Source: Sarcocystis neurona (lineage: Eukaryota > Apicomplexa > Conoidasida > Eucoccidiorida > Sarcocystidae). From it: DNA of 64,000 nt. The stretch lies in contig KL647320.1 in assembly GCA_000727475.1 (NCBI GenBank), positions 62,001-126,000 on the forward strand, written 5' to 3'. Each line of letters begins with the position of its first letter. Position 1 is the first letter of the stretch. Below the pieces are notes generated by a model. That model had not been told where the DNA came from. It was given only the letters and a program-made list of their open reading frames with translations, and ran no database searches. A program made the translations under genes and the position numbers. Shown here piece by piece: positions 1 through 11,600 of this stretch.

Positions 1-697
1 CGCTGAGTGTTGTTCACCGCGCCGTGAAAACCTGCACGTCGCTGAGCCTTTCCACCGTTTCAACTGTCTCCGCAAGCTGCCGGGCGGGCAAGCGAGAGAA
101 CTTAGCTGCGGTGTGTGTATGCCTTGGTAAGCCGTTAGGCTTGCAGAGCCCCGCCTGCGGCCTGCAGTTTTTCCGGAAGCGTTTTTTTCAAAAAGTGCGT
201 GGCCCAAAGTGCAGGCGTGTATCTTTATCTAGGCGCTTCAAATGCACTCAGGCAGGGATATGTGGAAACCACGTGTGGCACACCTGTATGCGCAGCCGTA
301 CGACGTATGTATCTATTTGTATTAGGTAGCTCACCACGCAGACATGCAGGTCGTCGCGTCGGTCCGTGTCTATAAATACACATAAATACATATACGCATA
401 TATATATGTATACATATATGGATGTTTATATATAAACGCATATTTAATAAAGGTGGACGTGTCCACGTGCATGTATGTGTGCAAGTACACGGCTAAGTAC
501 AGAGCCAGAGGTGTGCACTCGTCAGTTCGACGCTCTGGCACATACTTTTTTCTCTCGTGAGCCTAAAGAAGTACACCCCTGCCGTGATGGTTCCTCCTGT
601 CTGCTGTGTGTACCGTGCCCGCGAAGTGTTACAGAACCGCAGGCGCGAGTCTCTGACCTCATCTCGCGCGCAGGGAAGCATCTTCAGCTCCCAGCGA

Positions 698-1031
698 GGT
701 GTACGTACACCCCAACGTCCCCACACGCAGATGCATCACGCACGCACAGAGACACATAAAACAGCAGTGGCAGATACAAATGCACACGTCCACTATGCAG
801 TAATCACCCAGAGATGTGCGGACCCGAAGGTGCGAATAAGCCAAGAAAAATTTCTTGGTGACTGTCCAAGCAGTCGTAGGTGACTCTTGCGCACCTCTCG
901 CTGAAACTTGCACTGCTGCAGACAACGCGCAGACCGTACGTACACTCCAGCGCGCACGTGTACGCCTTGGGACGGCCCCCGTGCCCAAGTGCCACCTCCA
1001 AGCTACTGGACACGTGGGGTGTACGTACACC
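698..1031. repeat. Two copies of palindrome GGTGTACGTACACC
   Basis: The perfect 14-bp palindrome GGTGTACGTACACC occurs at 698-711 and again at 1018-1031. A near copy, CGGTGTATGTACACCG, lies at 55029-55044. A related inverted sequence, GCGGTGTACAGACACCGC, occurs twice in RPN2 intron 5. The function is unknown; a dimeric transcription-factor site or simple-repeat noise are both possible. Confidence 0.5.
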
Positions 1032-1379
1032 GCATCACCTAGACGCACACGGCGGCGCGTTCAGACTGGCCTTTCCGCAGGCCGCACCACGAGGGTAGAG
1101 GCTGGTGGGACGCTCTTCTGCCTGCAGACGTGTGTCTACGTAAACGTCAAGCCAGCAAAGCCTCTACAGGCGTCCTCCTGCACTTCAGCTTGTATATATG
1201 TGTATGTCCGCATGTATACACAAACGCACACGAAACTGAATGTTCGGGGCACGGACACAGACACGTGTGTGTCTACAAACGGACATACATATGTGTATAC
1301 TCACACCTGTCTTCGTAGCCCTCCTCCTCGTATACATGTGTACCTGCGGCACTGCAGAATCATCTGCACATACGCTTGT

Positions 1380-1445
1380 AGATATATATATATACATATA
1401 TAGAAAGATAGATAGATAGATAGACAGGTAGAGAGATACACAGAC
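1380..1445. repeat. TA/GATA microsatellite
   Basis: An alternating TA tract runs into four to five GATA-like tetranucleotide units and then a GA-rich tail. This is simple-sequence DNA with no coding sense. Confidence 0.7.
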
Positions 1446-2104
1446 ACGTACACAAACGCATGGGGAGCGAGTAATTATATATATGTGTGTGTGTACGTGC
1501 ACCAAGATGTTGACCCACGTAGGGCAAGTCAGTTATGCATTCTGGCGCTGCTTGTATTTATCCACACAGCAGCACGGGCGTTTATTTCTTCGACCGCCCT
1601 GCGGCTGCGTTGACTTGGTGAAGAACTGCTTCGCACCGCTGGAAGAAGGATAAACAAGAGCTGTAACAGTCTATCTTTGCGTGCAAGTCGTTTTCCGGCG
1701 CTTCGCTTGCCGCCAGACGCTCGTGTCTGCTGCCTGCGCGCGGTTACACTGCTGCTGCTGGACCAGCTGCTGCTGCTGTTGCGAGGGGCTCCGGGGACGG
1801 CACGGGAACCCCACGCAAACGAGAGAAAGCCGCGTGTTGCCCATCTTCCCGGCGCACACACGGGATCACCGATAACGCATCGTCCGGGGGACGTGACTGC
1901 CGGCCGTCTGCTGCTGCTTCTCTCGAGCCGCCGCTGCTTGGGCGATACTTCCTCTCTCTTCTCAGGTTACCACGAGGCGTATTACGTCTTGTGCTGGTGC
2001 GTCAATGCAGCTGCTGCTATTGTGCGCCCGTGCGCGCAGTTCTTGGCTTGCTGCTGCTGCCGCTCCTCTTTTGTGGCACGTGCATGCCGCTGCTGCTGCT
2101 CTTC

Positions 2105-5100
2105 TCAGCTGCTGCTGCTCGCCCCTGGACCCCGGGCGGGCCTGCTGCCTGCTGCTTTGTTCAGGGCAGCAGTCACTTCCGCTTCACCAGGAACACGCGT
2201 GAGAACAGTTTCGAGTTCTTCTTTTTTTTCCTGCTGCAGCTGAAGCAGCAGCGTCTGCTCCTGTGACGGCAGAGCCAGACCGACCTCTGCACGTGGGTTG
2301 GTCACGGCGGTGGCCGTCGGTACCTCCCCGTTCAGCGCTGCTGCAGTACCAGCGCCAGCACGAGGCACGCTTACGAGAGCTGCCTTTGGAGCAGCACCTG
2401 CTGCTGCGTGCGACAGAACTGCTGCCGCTTTCTCCACCGCCTCCGTCGGCACTTCCTTCCCGCTGTCGGAGGATACTTCTTCGGAGCCGTCGAGATGAGC
2501 AACAGCGGGACGCACTCCCTGCATGCCGTCGCCTGGTACCGCTGCAGAGCCTGCATGCAAGAGACTGCTGCTACGTTCCTGTTGCTTTTTCTTCTTCTTC
2601 GCTGGCTGCGCCTCGGGCTGCTGCTTCGGACCGCCGTGCTGCGGGAGCGGCTGTCGTCGCTCCTGTTGCTGCTGGTCCGGCTGCTGCTGCTGGTGTTTCT
2701 TCGGCGAGAGGGGCCCGTCGGGCGTCGACGGCTGCTCAGATCGAAGACTGCTAGTGCAAAGGGAAGAAGTCTGGGGCTGCTGTTTCGGCTGCTGCTGCCG
2801 CCCTGCTTCCATCCAGGCCTCTTGAACCCATTCCTCATGCTCCAGCTGCTGCTGCCATATACCCCGGAGAAGCGCTGCGTCTTGCACTTCCTCTTCTTCC
2901 CTCGCTGCTGCTGCCGCCTCTTCTTCGTCTGCCTCGGTCTCCGGTCCAGAAGCGTAAAACTCCTCATCGTATGACGCGTCCCCGCTTCTGCACCTGCTGT
3001 TACGCGTTCTCTCCTCCCTGCGCAGTCCTCGGCTGCTGCTGTCGCGTGTGCTGCTGCTGCTCTCGCTGCTGCTCCTGCTGCCTCTCCTGCTGTTGCTGCT
3101 TCTGCTGCTGCTGCCGATTCCTCTGCCAATGGGATCTATCCACGCCTCCGATACCATTTCCACCTGCCTGTCTCCCACGTGAACTGTCTCCGTCCATCCC
3201 AGTTTTCTTCCTCGTTGCCGCAGCAGCTGCAGCAGTTCTGCATGCCTTGCTTCCGCCTGTTCCGCTGCTGCCTCGTCTCTCTCTTCAAGTTCAGTCCCCG
3301 GCTCTCTCCCGCTGCTCTTGCTGCTGCAGGTTTCTTCTCTCCTCTCCATCTTTCCCTCCTCCCTGCCTTTTCTCTCTCCATCCGGTTCCTTTTCCTCCTC
3401 AGGCGCAGCAGCCGCAGCAGTCACAACACCAGGAGCGACTGCAGCAGAAGCAGCCGCAGTCGCAGCAGCAGAAGCACCAGCCGCAGAACCACCATCAACA
3501 GCAGCAGCAGAAGCGTCACCTGCAGCAGAAGCATCGGCAGCAGCAGCAGAAGCATCAGCAGCGGCCGAGCTTCCTACTTCTCTGTTACTCCGTACTTTCC
3601 TGTTTGCAGCTTCTCGTTCCCCCGCAGCAGCAATATGCGAAGCTGTCTCTGCTGACCGTCCTTTCTCTGCAGCTCTGCCGGTCGAAGCAGCAGCAGCAGC
3701 AGGCGTGTGTCCGTCGCTATTAACTAATATGCTGCAGCAGCCAGGGACACTTTTGTTCGCAGCAGCAGCAGCAATTTGCTCGGTCCTTCCCTCCTCGCTC
3801 TCGCGTGCAACCCTGCCCTCCTCTCCTGAAGCAGCAGCAACGGCCGCACTCCTCCTTTTGCCGCCACGTTGAAGAGCTGCTGCTCTTTCAGCACAGCAAC
3901 TCGATCCTTCTTTCTCCTTTTCCTCTTTTAGACGAATTGTGGACTGCTTGCTGTTGCTGCTGCAGGCACGTGCTTGCAAAATTGCATGCGCCGTGCCTTC
4001 TCTAGCCTCGCCTTCCGACGCCGCTCCTGTCTCTCGCTCTTGCCGAGCAGGAAGCTGCTTGCCACTGCTGCAACGCCTGCCGTTGCTGTAACTGGTGCTG
4101 GTGCTGCTGCTCCCAGCACTGCTCGTCCGCGTCAATGCTCCCTGTTGCTCGCTGCTGCTGTTGCGGTAGACTGCATGCTGGTGCCCTGCTTTGTCGCCTT
4201 CTTCTCCACCACTGCGTACGAGTGTCAATGAACTGCGGGTGCTGCTCTCGCCGCTGCTGTCGCTGCTACTGCTGCTCTCGTTGCTGCTGCTCCTGTCGCT
4301 GCTGCTGCTGCTGTCGCTGCTGCTGCTGCTCTTGGTGCTGCTGTTGCTGCTGCTACTGCTCTGGCTGTTGCTGTCGTCGCTGCTGCGGCCCTCCCTGCTG
4401 CTGCTCCTTGACTTTCTCCTTCCTGTAGGTGCACTACGGCTCGCTCGTGCTGCCGCTTGCTGCTCTCCTGCTGCCTGCTGATCTGCTGCTGCTTGCTGCT
4501 CTGCTGCTGCGGGGGAGGGCGACGGCTGCTCCTTCATTGCAGCAAAATTTCGTCTTCTTTGCTGCTGGTGCTGCTGGTCCGCGGCAGCTGCTGTGGCGCT
4601 CTCCAGGATGCGCTGCTGCTGGTGCTGCTCAGCAGCAAGTGCTGCGCAAGTGCCCTCTTCTTGCAGCTGCTCCTGCTGCTGCGGTGTTGCTGCGGCTGCT
4701 GCCTCGTTCAGCTGCCGCAGCTGCTGCTCCTCTTCTGCGCCTGTGAGTGCGGCGCTTGGCTGCGCGATTCGTTGCGGCTGCAACAGCAGTTCTTCCTTTT
4801 CTCCTTCTGTGTGCTGCTGCAACACCAATTTCCCCTCTGCTGCTACGTGTCCCTGCAGCACTTTCTCTTCTCCTTCTTCTTCCTCCTGCTGCTGCTGCAC
4901 TTCTTCTTTCTCTCCCTGCTGCTGCTGCACTTCTTCTATTTGCTGCTGCTGCTGCTGCTCCAATTCTTCTTCTTCCTGCTGCTGCTGCAGGGCGTGGCTG
5001 AGCTCCCGCAGAAAGGCTCTGGTGCTGCGATCCTTGTTGGGCTGCAGCAGGCGTGCTTCTCGAGCTGCCAGCATGTGTTCACAAATTTTGCGCTGCTTCC

Positions 5101-8008
5101 GTTTCTTCCTCAGCGCTGCTGCTGTTTCCCTCTCTAGCTCTTCTGCGTCGCGCATGCTGCCATAATACGTGAAGTACACGTCATTGCTGAAGAGTGTTGC
5201 TTCCTGCTGCTCTTCGACCCTGAGGCGGCTTGTGCTGCTGCTGCTGCTCCCCATGCCCCCTACTTCAAGTAGACCAATTTCCCGTAGTTGCAACCTGCGA
5301 CGTTCTCCTGCTGCATCCTCCGCCTCCCCTTCAGACTCTGCTGCTGCAAGTGCTCGTCCCCCTTCTCCTGCTGCTGCTGCTCCTCTTCCGCTTGTAGGCA
5401 CTGCTGCGGCCTCTCTTCTTCCTGCTGCTCCTGTTGCTGCAGCCCGTGCCGCTAAGGCCGTTGTTGCTGTCCCTCTTTCTTCTCTTCTTGCCACTGCTGC
5501 TGCTGCTGGGGCGAAGACGAAGCCTTGTGTTCTCGGTGCTGCTGCGTCATCTGCTGTTGCTGCTCGTGCGGCTGCTGCTGTTGCCGCGTCAGCCGCCGTT
5601 GCTGCTCGTGCGGCTGTTGCGGCTCGTGCGGCTCTTGCTGCAGGGGCTTCTGTCCCTGCCACTGCTGCGGAGGGTGTCTTGCCACCTTGCTTCCTTTCAA
5701 CTGACCGAAGCAAGCAGCAGGGTCGACAATGTTCTCTTTCTAGCGCCGCAGCACCACCAGCAGCAGCAGCGGTCGCGGTGCAACGCCTGCGTCCAGCAGA
5801 GAACCAGCAGAGGGGGCTGCAACCGATTGCCAGTGCTGCTGCCGCTGCTGCCTCCACCCCACGCAGGGAGAGAGAGACGGCACGAGACAGGATCGCAGGC
5901 AGACGACAGCCCGTTTCTTTCAAAACTCCTCTACCCCGGCCTCCTGCTTCTGCTGCTGTATTCCCGCTACCTTCTGCTCTTGCTTCTGCTGCGTCCCCTG
6001 CTGCTGCTGTTCCTCCTGCAGCTGCTCCCTCTCCTCCTCGTGCTCGTGCTGCTGCTGCTGCCGGTTGTCTTCCGCATGCCACGAGGCTCTGGCCTCTTCT
6101 GTGTTTTTCACTTCTCCGGCTCAGGGGCCGTCGTTCAGCAGCAGCAAACACAGCACCGGCAATAGCAGAGGCAGTAGCAGCAGCAGAAACAGCTGAAGCA
6201 CTTGCAGGACCCGAAGAAGTAGCAGCAACACGAGCAGCAGCAGCACACACACAAAACGCAGCAGTAGAGGCAGAAGCAGCAGGAGAGAAGGAGGAAGACG
6301 AAGTAGCGGCGGCAGCAGCGGGATACGTAGAAGAAGCAGCAGCAAGAGGAGCTCCAGCAATCCTACAAACCGGGCACAGGGGGAAGCGGAGAGCACTCCG
6401 CGAGAGGAAGGTAGCACACAGAAATACAGGCCATGAATGCGCAAATGCTCCTACAGGAGCAGCAGGAGTCCAACAGAGGAACGTGGTCCCTTCGATTCTT
6501 CGAAAGGCTCCTTCAAACGAAACAGTCCTGCCACCACTTCTGCTGTCCCTGCTGTTCCTGCCGCCGCTGTCGCTGCTGCCGCGGTCGATCCTCGTGCGGC
6601 GCCACCAGGTGGTTCTACCGGTGCTGCACCTTCTGCTGCTGCTGCTACGGCTGCTGCTGCTGCTACGGCTGCTGCTGCTACTCCGGCTGCTGCTGCTGTT
6701 GTTCCGGACGCTGCCGCTGTTTTTGGTCCGGCTGCTGCTCTGGCTGCTGCTGCTGCGGCTCCAGCTGCTCCTGCTGCGGCTCCGGCTGCTCCCGCTGGTA
6801 CAGCTGCTCCGGCTGCTGCTGCTGCTGCTACTGTCGTCGAGCACCGCAGGAACGTGCGACGTCGGTAAGGCAAGACAGGCAGGCTTCCTGCGCCTGTTGC
6901 TGCTCCCGCTGCACGCGTGCGTTCCGGGCGCTGCCTTGCTGTTTCTGCTGCCTGCTGCGTCACTGCTGGGGGTGCTCGCTGCCATGTCGTCGCCGCTGCT
7001 GCTGTCGAGGACGGCGTTGCTGTTGCTGGTAACTGGTGTAGCACCTCTGCTGCTGCGGATTGAAAAGCGGGTGCTTCTGCTTCCAGAGGGCAGGAGGCTG
7101 CTTCTCAAGTTGACGGCGCTGCAGCTTCTTCTGCTTCCCCGGCTTTCTCGACTGCTGTCGCCGTCTTTCTCCGGGGTTTCCCTGCTGTATGTACTGCAGT
7201 AGCTGCTGCTGCTGCCGCTGCTGCTGTTGCTGCCGCTGCTGTGGTTGCTGCCGCTGCAGCTATTGCTGCTGCTGCTTCTGCTGCTGCTGCTTCTGCTGCT
7301 GCTGCTTCTGCTCCTGCTGCTTCTGCTGCTGCCGCTGTTTCTGCTGCTGTGGATAGGGAATGGGGCTGTGCTGCTGCGAATGTTGCTGCTGCTGTTGTTG
7401 GAGACGGGACGGAGGGGACTGCTGCTCCCCTTCTGCAGAAGAAGATGCATGCAGTCTGCTGTGGGCAGATAGAGCAGCAGCAGCAGCAGGACAACAGCAG
7501 CAGCCGCAGGCATCCGCGGTGGCATGAACCCGCCGACACTCCACCTGCTTCTCTGCTTCTTCTTCTTGTTCCAGCTCTTGTTAGCGCTGCTCTTGTTCCT
7601 GCTCTGGCTACTCCTCCTTTTCCCGCTGTGGGTCCTGCTGCGACTCCTGCTGCTGCTCTTACTGCTGCTGCCGCTGCTGCTCCGTCTCCCACTTCTGCTC
7701 AAGCAAAGGCGAAACGTTAACCTGCCTGGAATGCTGCCGTTGCATGAGGTGGACCACAACACGTTGCTGCTGCTGCTGCCGCTGCCGGTGCAGTTGCTGC
7801 TGCTGGTGCTGGTGCTCCTACTGGTGCTGTTGCTGCTAGGGCTGCTGCTGGTGCTGCTGCTACTGGTGCTGCTGCTCCTGGTGCTGCTGCTCCTGGTGAT
7901 ACTGCTGTTGATGCTGCTGCCGCTGCTGGTGCTGCTGCTGCTTCTGCCGGGGACGCTGTCAAAGCTGCTGCTGCTGCTGGTGGCGCTCGTCGGCGGTGGT
8001 GTCCGCAT
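2105..8008 (-). CDS. Very large low-complexity protein, unknown function
   Basis: A single minus-strand frame stays open for 1967 codons from its first ATG (8006-8008) to a TGA at 2105-2107. It also extends 27 codons further upstream without an ATG, so the true start or a 5' exon is uncertain. Residues 1-900 are mainly Ser/Arg and Ala runs. The rest mixes Gln, Glu and Ala runs with short non-repetitive islands. Island one is at about residues 940-1000 and contains VYFTYYGSMRDAEELER followed by a Lys/Arg-rich helix. Island two is at about 1603-1628 (GWTETVHVGDRQVEMVSEAW). Island three is at about 1680-1710 (SYDEEFYASGPETEADEEE). These islands and the charged, coiled-coil-like Glu/Gln stretches argue that the minus strand is coding. 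Amino-acid runs from CAG-type repeats are typical of Eimeria proteins. I recognise no domain. Part of the N-terminal half could be intron or lie in another frame, because several frames on both strands are open here. Confidence 0.6.
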   Translation of the reverse strand: MRTPPPTSATSSSSSFDSVPGRSSSSTSSGSSINSSITRSSSTRSSSTSSSSTSSSPSSNSTSRSTSTSSSNCTGSGSSSSNVLWSTSCNGSIPGRLTFRLCLSRSGRRSSSGSSSKSSSRSRSRTHSGKRRSSQSRNKSSANKSWNKKKKQRSRWSVGGFMPPRMPAAAAVVLLLLLLYLPTADCMHLLLQKGSSSPLRPVSNNSSSNIRSSTAPFPIHSSRNSGSSRSSRSRSSSSRSSSSRSSSSNSCSGSNHSSGSNSSSGSSSSYCSTYSRETPEKDGDSSRESRGSRRSCSAVNLRSSLLPSGSRSTRFSIRSSRGATPVTSNSNAVLDSSSGDDMAASTPSSDAAGSRNSKAAPGTHACSGSSNRRRKPACLALPTSHVPAVLDDSSSSSSSRSSCTSGSSRSRSRSSWSRSSSSQSSSRTKNSGSVRNNSSSSRSSSSSRSSSSSRSSSSRRCSTGRTTWWRRTRIDRGSSDSGGRNSRDSRSGGRTVSFEGAFRRIEGTTFLCWTPAAPVGAFAHSWPVFLCATFLSRSALRFPLCPVCRIAGAPLAAASSTYPAAAAATSSSSFSPAASASTAAFCVCAAAARVAATSSGPASASAVSAAATASAIAGAVFAAAERRPLSRRSEKHRRGQSLVACGRQPAAAAARARGGEGAAAGGTAAAGDAAEARAEGSGNTAAEAGGRGRGVLKETGCRLPAILSRAVSLSLRGVEAAAAAALAIGCSPLCWFSAGRRRCTATAAAAGGAAALEREHCRPCCLLRSVERKQGGKTPSAAVAGTEAPAARAARAATAARAATAADAATAAAARAATADDAAAPRTQGFVFAPAAAAVARREERGTATTALAARAAATGAAGRREAAAVPTSGRGAAAAGEGGRALAAAESEGEAEDAAGERRRLQLREIGLLEVGGMGSSSSSTSRLRVEEQQEATLFSNDVYFTYYGSMRDAEELERETAAALRKKRKQRKICEHMLAAREARLLQPNKDRSTRAFLRELSHALQQQQEEEELEQQQQQQIEEVQQQQGEKEEVQQQQEEEEGEEKVLQGHVAAEGKLVLQQHTEGEKEELLLQPQRIAQPSAALTGAEEEQQLRQLNEAAAAATPQQQEQLQEEGTCAALAAEQHQQQRILESATAAAADQQHQQQRRRNFAAMKEQPSPSPAAAEQQAAADQQAAGEQQAAARASRSAPTGRRKSRSSSREGRSSDDSNSQSSSSSNSSTKSSSSSDSSSSSDRSSSNESSSSSDSSGESSTRSSLTLVRSGGEEGDKAGHQHAVYRNSSSEQQGALTRTSSAGSSSTSTSYSNGRRCSSGKQLPARQERETGAASEGEAREGTAHAILQARACSSNSKQSTIRLKEEKEKEGSSCCAERAAALQRGGKRRSAAVAAASGEEGRVARESEEGRTEQIAAAAANKSVPGCCSILVNSDGHTPAAAAASTGRAAEKGRSAETASHIAAAGEREAANRKVRSNREVGSSAAADASAAAADASAAGDASAAAVDGGSAAGASAAATAAASAAVAPGVVTAAAAAPEEEKEPDGERKGREEGKMERREETCSSKSSGREPGTELEERDEAAAEQAEARHAELLQLLRQRGRKLGWTETVHVGDRQVEMVSEAWIDPIGRGIGSSSRSSNSRRGSRSSSESSSSTRDSSSRGLRREERTRNSRCRSGDASYDEEFYASGPETEADEEEAAAAAREEEEVQDAALLRGIWQQQLEHEEWVQEAWMEAGRQQQPKQQPQTSSLCTSSLRSEQPSTPDGPLSPKKHQQQQPDQQQQERRQPLPQHGGPKQQPEAQPAKKKKKQQERSSSLLHAGSAAVPGDGMQGVRPAVAHLDGSEEVSSDSGKEVPTEAVEKAAAVLSHAAAGAAPKAALVSVPRAGAGTAAALNGEVPTATAVTNPRAEVGLALPSQEQTLLLQLQQEKKEELETVLTRVPGEAEVTAALNKAAGSRPARGPGASSSS

Positions 8009-8009
8009 G

Positions 8010-8415
8010 CTGCTATTGTTTCTGCCCTCCCAGCCCCCTGCAGGTGCTGCCGGTCTTCTTCGAAGTGGTGCAGCAGCTACAGCTCCCACCGCTGCTGCTG
8101 CACGCGCTTGTGCAGCATATCCTCCTCCTCGTCTTCCTGTTCCTCTTCCTCCTGTTGCTGCCTCTGCTGCTATCTCTGCTGTTGCCTCCGCTGCTGCGGC
8201 TGTTTCTGCTGCTGCTTCTCCCGTTGCTTCTGCTGCAACCGCGGGTGCTACCGCAGGTGCTTATCTCTCTTCTGCTGCCTCTGCGGCGTATGCTCGCATA
8301 TATATATATATATATATAGATAGATAGATATGGGTACGTATATGTGTGTGTATGTATGTACATATAGGAATAGCATGCGGATATATGCATACGTGTATAC
8401 ATACATGTACCCGTC

Positions 8416-8446
<31 letters not shown>

Positions 8447-8690
8447 CACACATATATAGACACGTAGGTATATATGTATAGAGAAAATATATACACGACG
8501 GTATATATCTATATAAGCCCGGGCGCAGAGAGATACCTATATATGTGTAGCGAAGAACCACACATCTTCCCGTCGCTTCATATATTCACCGTTTTCCATA
8601 TTTCTATACGGGCGCGGGTGACGAGGGAGATACACATGTCTGTAGAAAAGAGCCACACATCGGACACTCCTCACTGCTTCAACGATTAAC
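8010..8690. repeat. AT and GT microsatellite cluster
   Basis: Immediately upstream of the large minus-strand ORF lie a (TA)n tract at about 8297-8318 followed by GATA units, a (TG)n run of about 13 units near 8417-8443, and scattered TATATA blocks up to about 8520. If the large ORF is a gene, this is its promoter side. I see no specific promoter element. Confidence 0.6.
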
Positions 8691-11600
8691 ACTTTCTCTC
8701 AACTTTTAGAGCCGCCCGTAAAATAACACGTATTTATCCATATATATATATACACTTCTGTTTCCTCATGTACATACATACATATATGTATGTACCGGCT
8801 TCGTACCGGGGCATTTCTGGCCCGTAAGAGAAGTCTACCGGCAGAGATATTGATATATATTTCCTCCGTGTGGACCTACACACATAAATAGATACTTATA
8901 ATACACACGTGTGCATATATATATATATATATTTGGATGGCATCTCCGTGCAGGAGCGTAGTTGTGGAAACCTACGTGTGTGCCTTAGGGAGGCATAATA
9001 AAAGTAGACACAGGCGGGCTGTGGTGGTCGACTTTCGTTGCGGCAAATCCACGTAATCCTATGGAGTCCCGATAAATACACAAGCTGGGGATGAAACATA
9101 TATTTGTGTACAAATATATATATATATATATATATATGTCTACAGATGAAGAGTAGACTTGTACAGGTTTATAGCGATACCCAGATCTACACAGAGATCT
9201 ACATCTTGCACAGGAACAAACGTGCTGAATTTTTAGAAATGTGGGGCGTAGTTTAACACTGAAGATACTCAGAAGAAACGTACAGAGACGCCGCACATTT
9301 GTATGTGTAGTGCGTACTTGTATGTGCTGCTGGTTCAATGGCGCCTTGCGTTCTCTGTCGACGAGCACGGCTTCTCGAGGTGCAGCTTCCGCCCACCGGC
9401 GAGAAAGAGAAGCGAAAAAGAAGAGGAGAAATCGCGCAGATACACAGAAGGGAGAGACAGATGGGAAAAGAAGCCAAGTCTTTGGTCGAGACAAACTTCT
9501 ACTACGTCTGCTCTTTGTCCCCGAGCACTGCGCTGCCGTGCGGTGCGGATGGAGCGGCTCCACACGTGCCGCATGCACACACCGCTCACATACACTCAAC
9601 AATAGTAGGAAGCTTAGGAAATATATTCATCTTTTAAAGTAATTGACATGTACACTTCTATATAAAAACACTACAACCTTTGAAGGAGAGTATCCACGCC
9701 GTTAGCTTTATGCGTGCGGGTCCCGACGTGACGCTTCGCAAACATCCCTACGCGAAGTTTGCCGAGTATACATACTCGCGCATCACGAAAGTAATCTGTG
9801 TGAGAGAAAAGGAGAGAGAAAAATATGTCGGTGTATAACAAGTATATGTGTGAAGGTGGCCAATTATACGTAAGACTGCACTCGTTTACAGCAAGGGCCA
9901 ACTAGACAGCAGTGAAAATTCCTGTAGAAGTTGTTAGACACGTAGCAACGGGAATTGCCAGCGGGGCATGTGAAAAGGGCAAAATGCGTGTATATGTATA
10001 CTCTTTTGCATATGTGTCGGCGACTGCAGCGCGAACATACACTCCTACTCCTGTTCAAAGAGACACAGGGCTCTGCAGCATACTGAGAGGCACGTAAACA
10101 ACAGGATACCCTATACTGCACATACCCATCTTTACATATACATCTATATGCATACATAGATATATATATATATATGTATAAACACATTTCTGCATGTCCA
10201 CCTACGAATACACAACTCCTTGTTCTCTCTCCTTTCCCTCTCATTCTCTCCATATATATACATATGCACATAAATATCTGCAGTGGACCTCCATCGCTAC
10301 TTACGTGCGAGATACAGATGTGCCGCGAAGAACTAGGCACATGCTCAAGTAGCGTAAAGCACGAGTTCCTCTACGACAGCTTCTTGTTGCGGAAGCAGTC
10401 ACGCCGAGTTGCTGTGCAGTCGTTACCTCTGCGTCGTGAAAACTCCGACATTCTGCAAGTTGGAAACTATCTCTGTGTACGTCAAGAGAGAAGTATGGCG
10501 ACGAGTGACCAGAGACAGATACACAGAGAGGGTGAGAAATAGCTAAAAAGGTTTCATGCATATGCACGTCTTACATGAGTAAGGAGTTCAGCTGCCTGAA
10601 TAGGTACGTCTCCCAGCAGCGTCGTACTGTAGAGGTGTTAACTCGGCCATGCAGTCCAGTCAGACGTATCTATATTATCACCGGTAGCTATGAAACCATT
10701 CGGTTGGGGTCTGCCGTCTACACAAACGCATGCAATTTCGGAAGACTAATATGCACACTTGCCTCTGTGCGCTTCTATGTGTCTGTGGTGCACAGAAGCA
10801 GACAAACACGGGGATGCTGCTATGTTTGCACCTAAACAAGGTGACTCTCCTGGAGAACGCCGCGCAAACGATGATATCTCTACGATTATGTATTCAGATA
10901 CACACGTCTATTCACGTGTTGCATGAATCTTTTCGATACTTCTATGTATAGATGTATATATATACGTATGCATACAACATCTGGAATCTGAAATTCATAC
11001 CTGTGCGTGAATCTATATGTGTGTACCTATGCACGTGTATGTGAATTTTTTTTCTTTGTGGATTCAGTACGTATATTTACTCCGCTGAACTGGCGGTCCA
11101 ATATTAAACAACTGTCCCCTCTCCTACGTACTGTACTGGTGAAGGTATGAACAGTGTGCAATGGGGTGAAATTGAATTGCCACCCCTACCAATACTTACA
11201 AATATCCTGGTGCGCAGACAGACAGATAAATACACGATGGAATGTCGACTGCCCGTCACTGCGTCTGAAGGTCGCGTTTTCCTTAGAACATCCAGGTGTG
11301 GCTCATTTCAGTTCTTCAGAAATTCAGCGGTGCGCTGTCTAATTTCCGAGGTGCCTCGCGTGTCAACTCGCCCTTCAACTGCACACCCGTGTAGGGGAAC
11401 TAGGAATAGTCTATTTAATTTATGAAGTGCCACCCACAGTCTCAAAAGTTTCAGGACAGTATACATTCGTATCTGCGCATCTGTTTGCGCGTCCCGTTTT
11501 CTTCTTCTACATGCATAAATTCGACTCTGGTACAGAGACAGTCCATGCTGATGGAAACCAGCAGTCCTTTTCTCTGAAGGAAGTGGCAAACATACCTATT

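Larger units (their letters stand above)
1..2104. other. Left-end region without a recognised gene
   Basis: I see no ORF here that resembles a protein family. The stretch holds AT-rich simple sequence around 365-450 and 1380-1450 (the latter with short GATA units), many GTGTAC/GTACAC steps, and two exact copies of a 14-bp palindrome at 698-711 and 1018-1031. From about 1740 onward CTG triplets begin on the plus strand. They continue into the large minus-strand ORF and may belong to its 3' flank. Short open frames here look like chance. Confidence 0.5.

Noticed and set aside
5169..7202. Plus-strand 677-codon frame rich in Ala, Leu and Pro
   Set aside because: It is antisense to the minus-strand ORF. 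Its openness follows from stop-free triplet repeats, and it lacks the non-repetitive islands seen on the minus strand.
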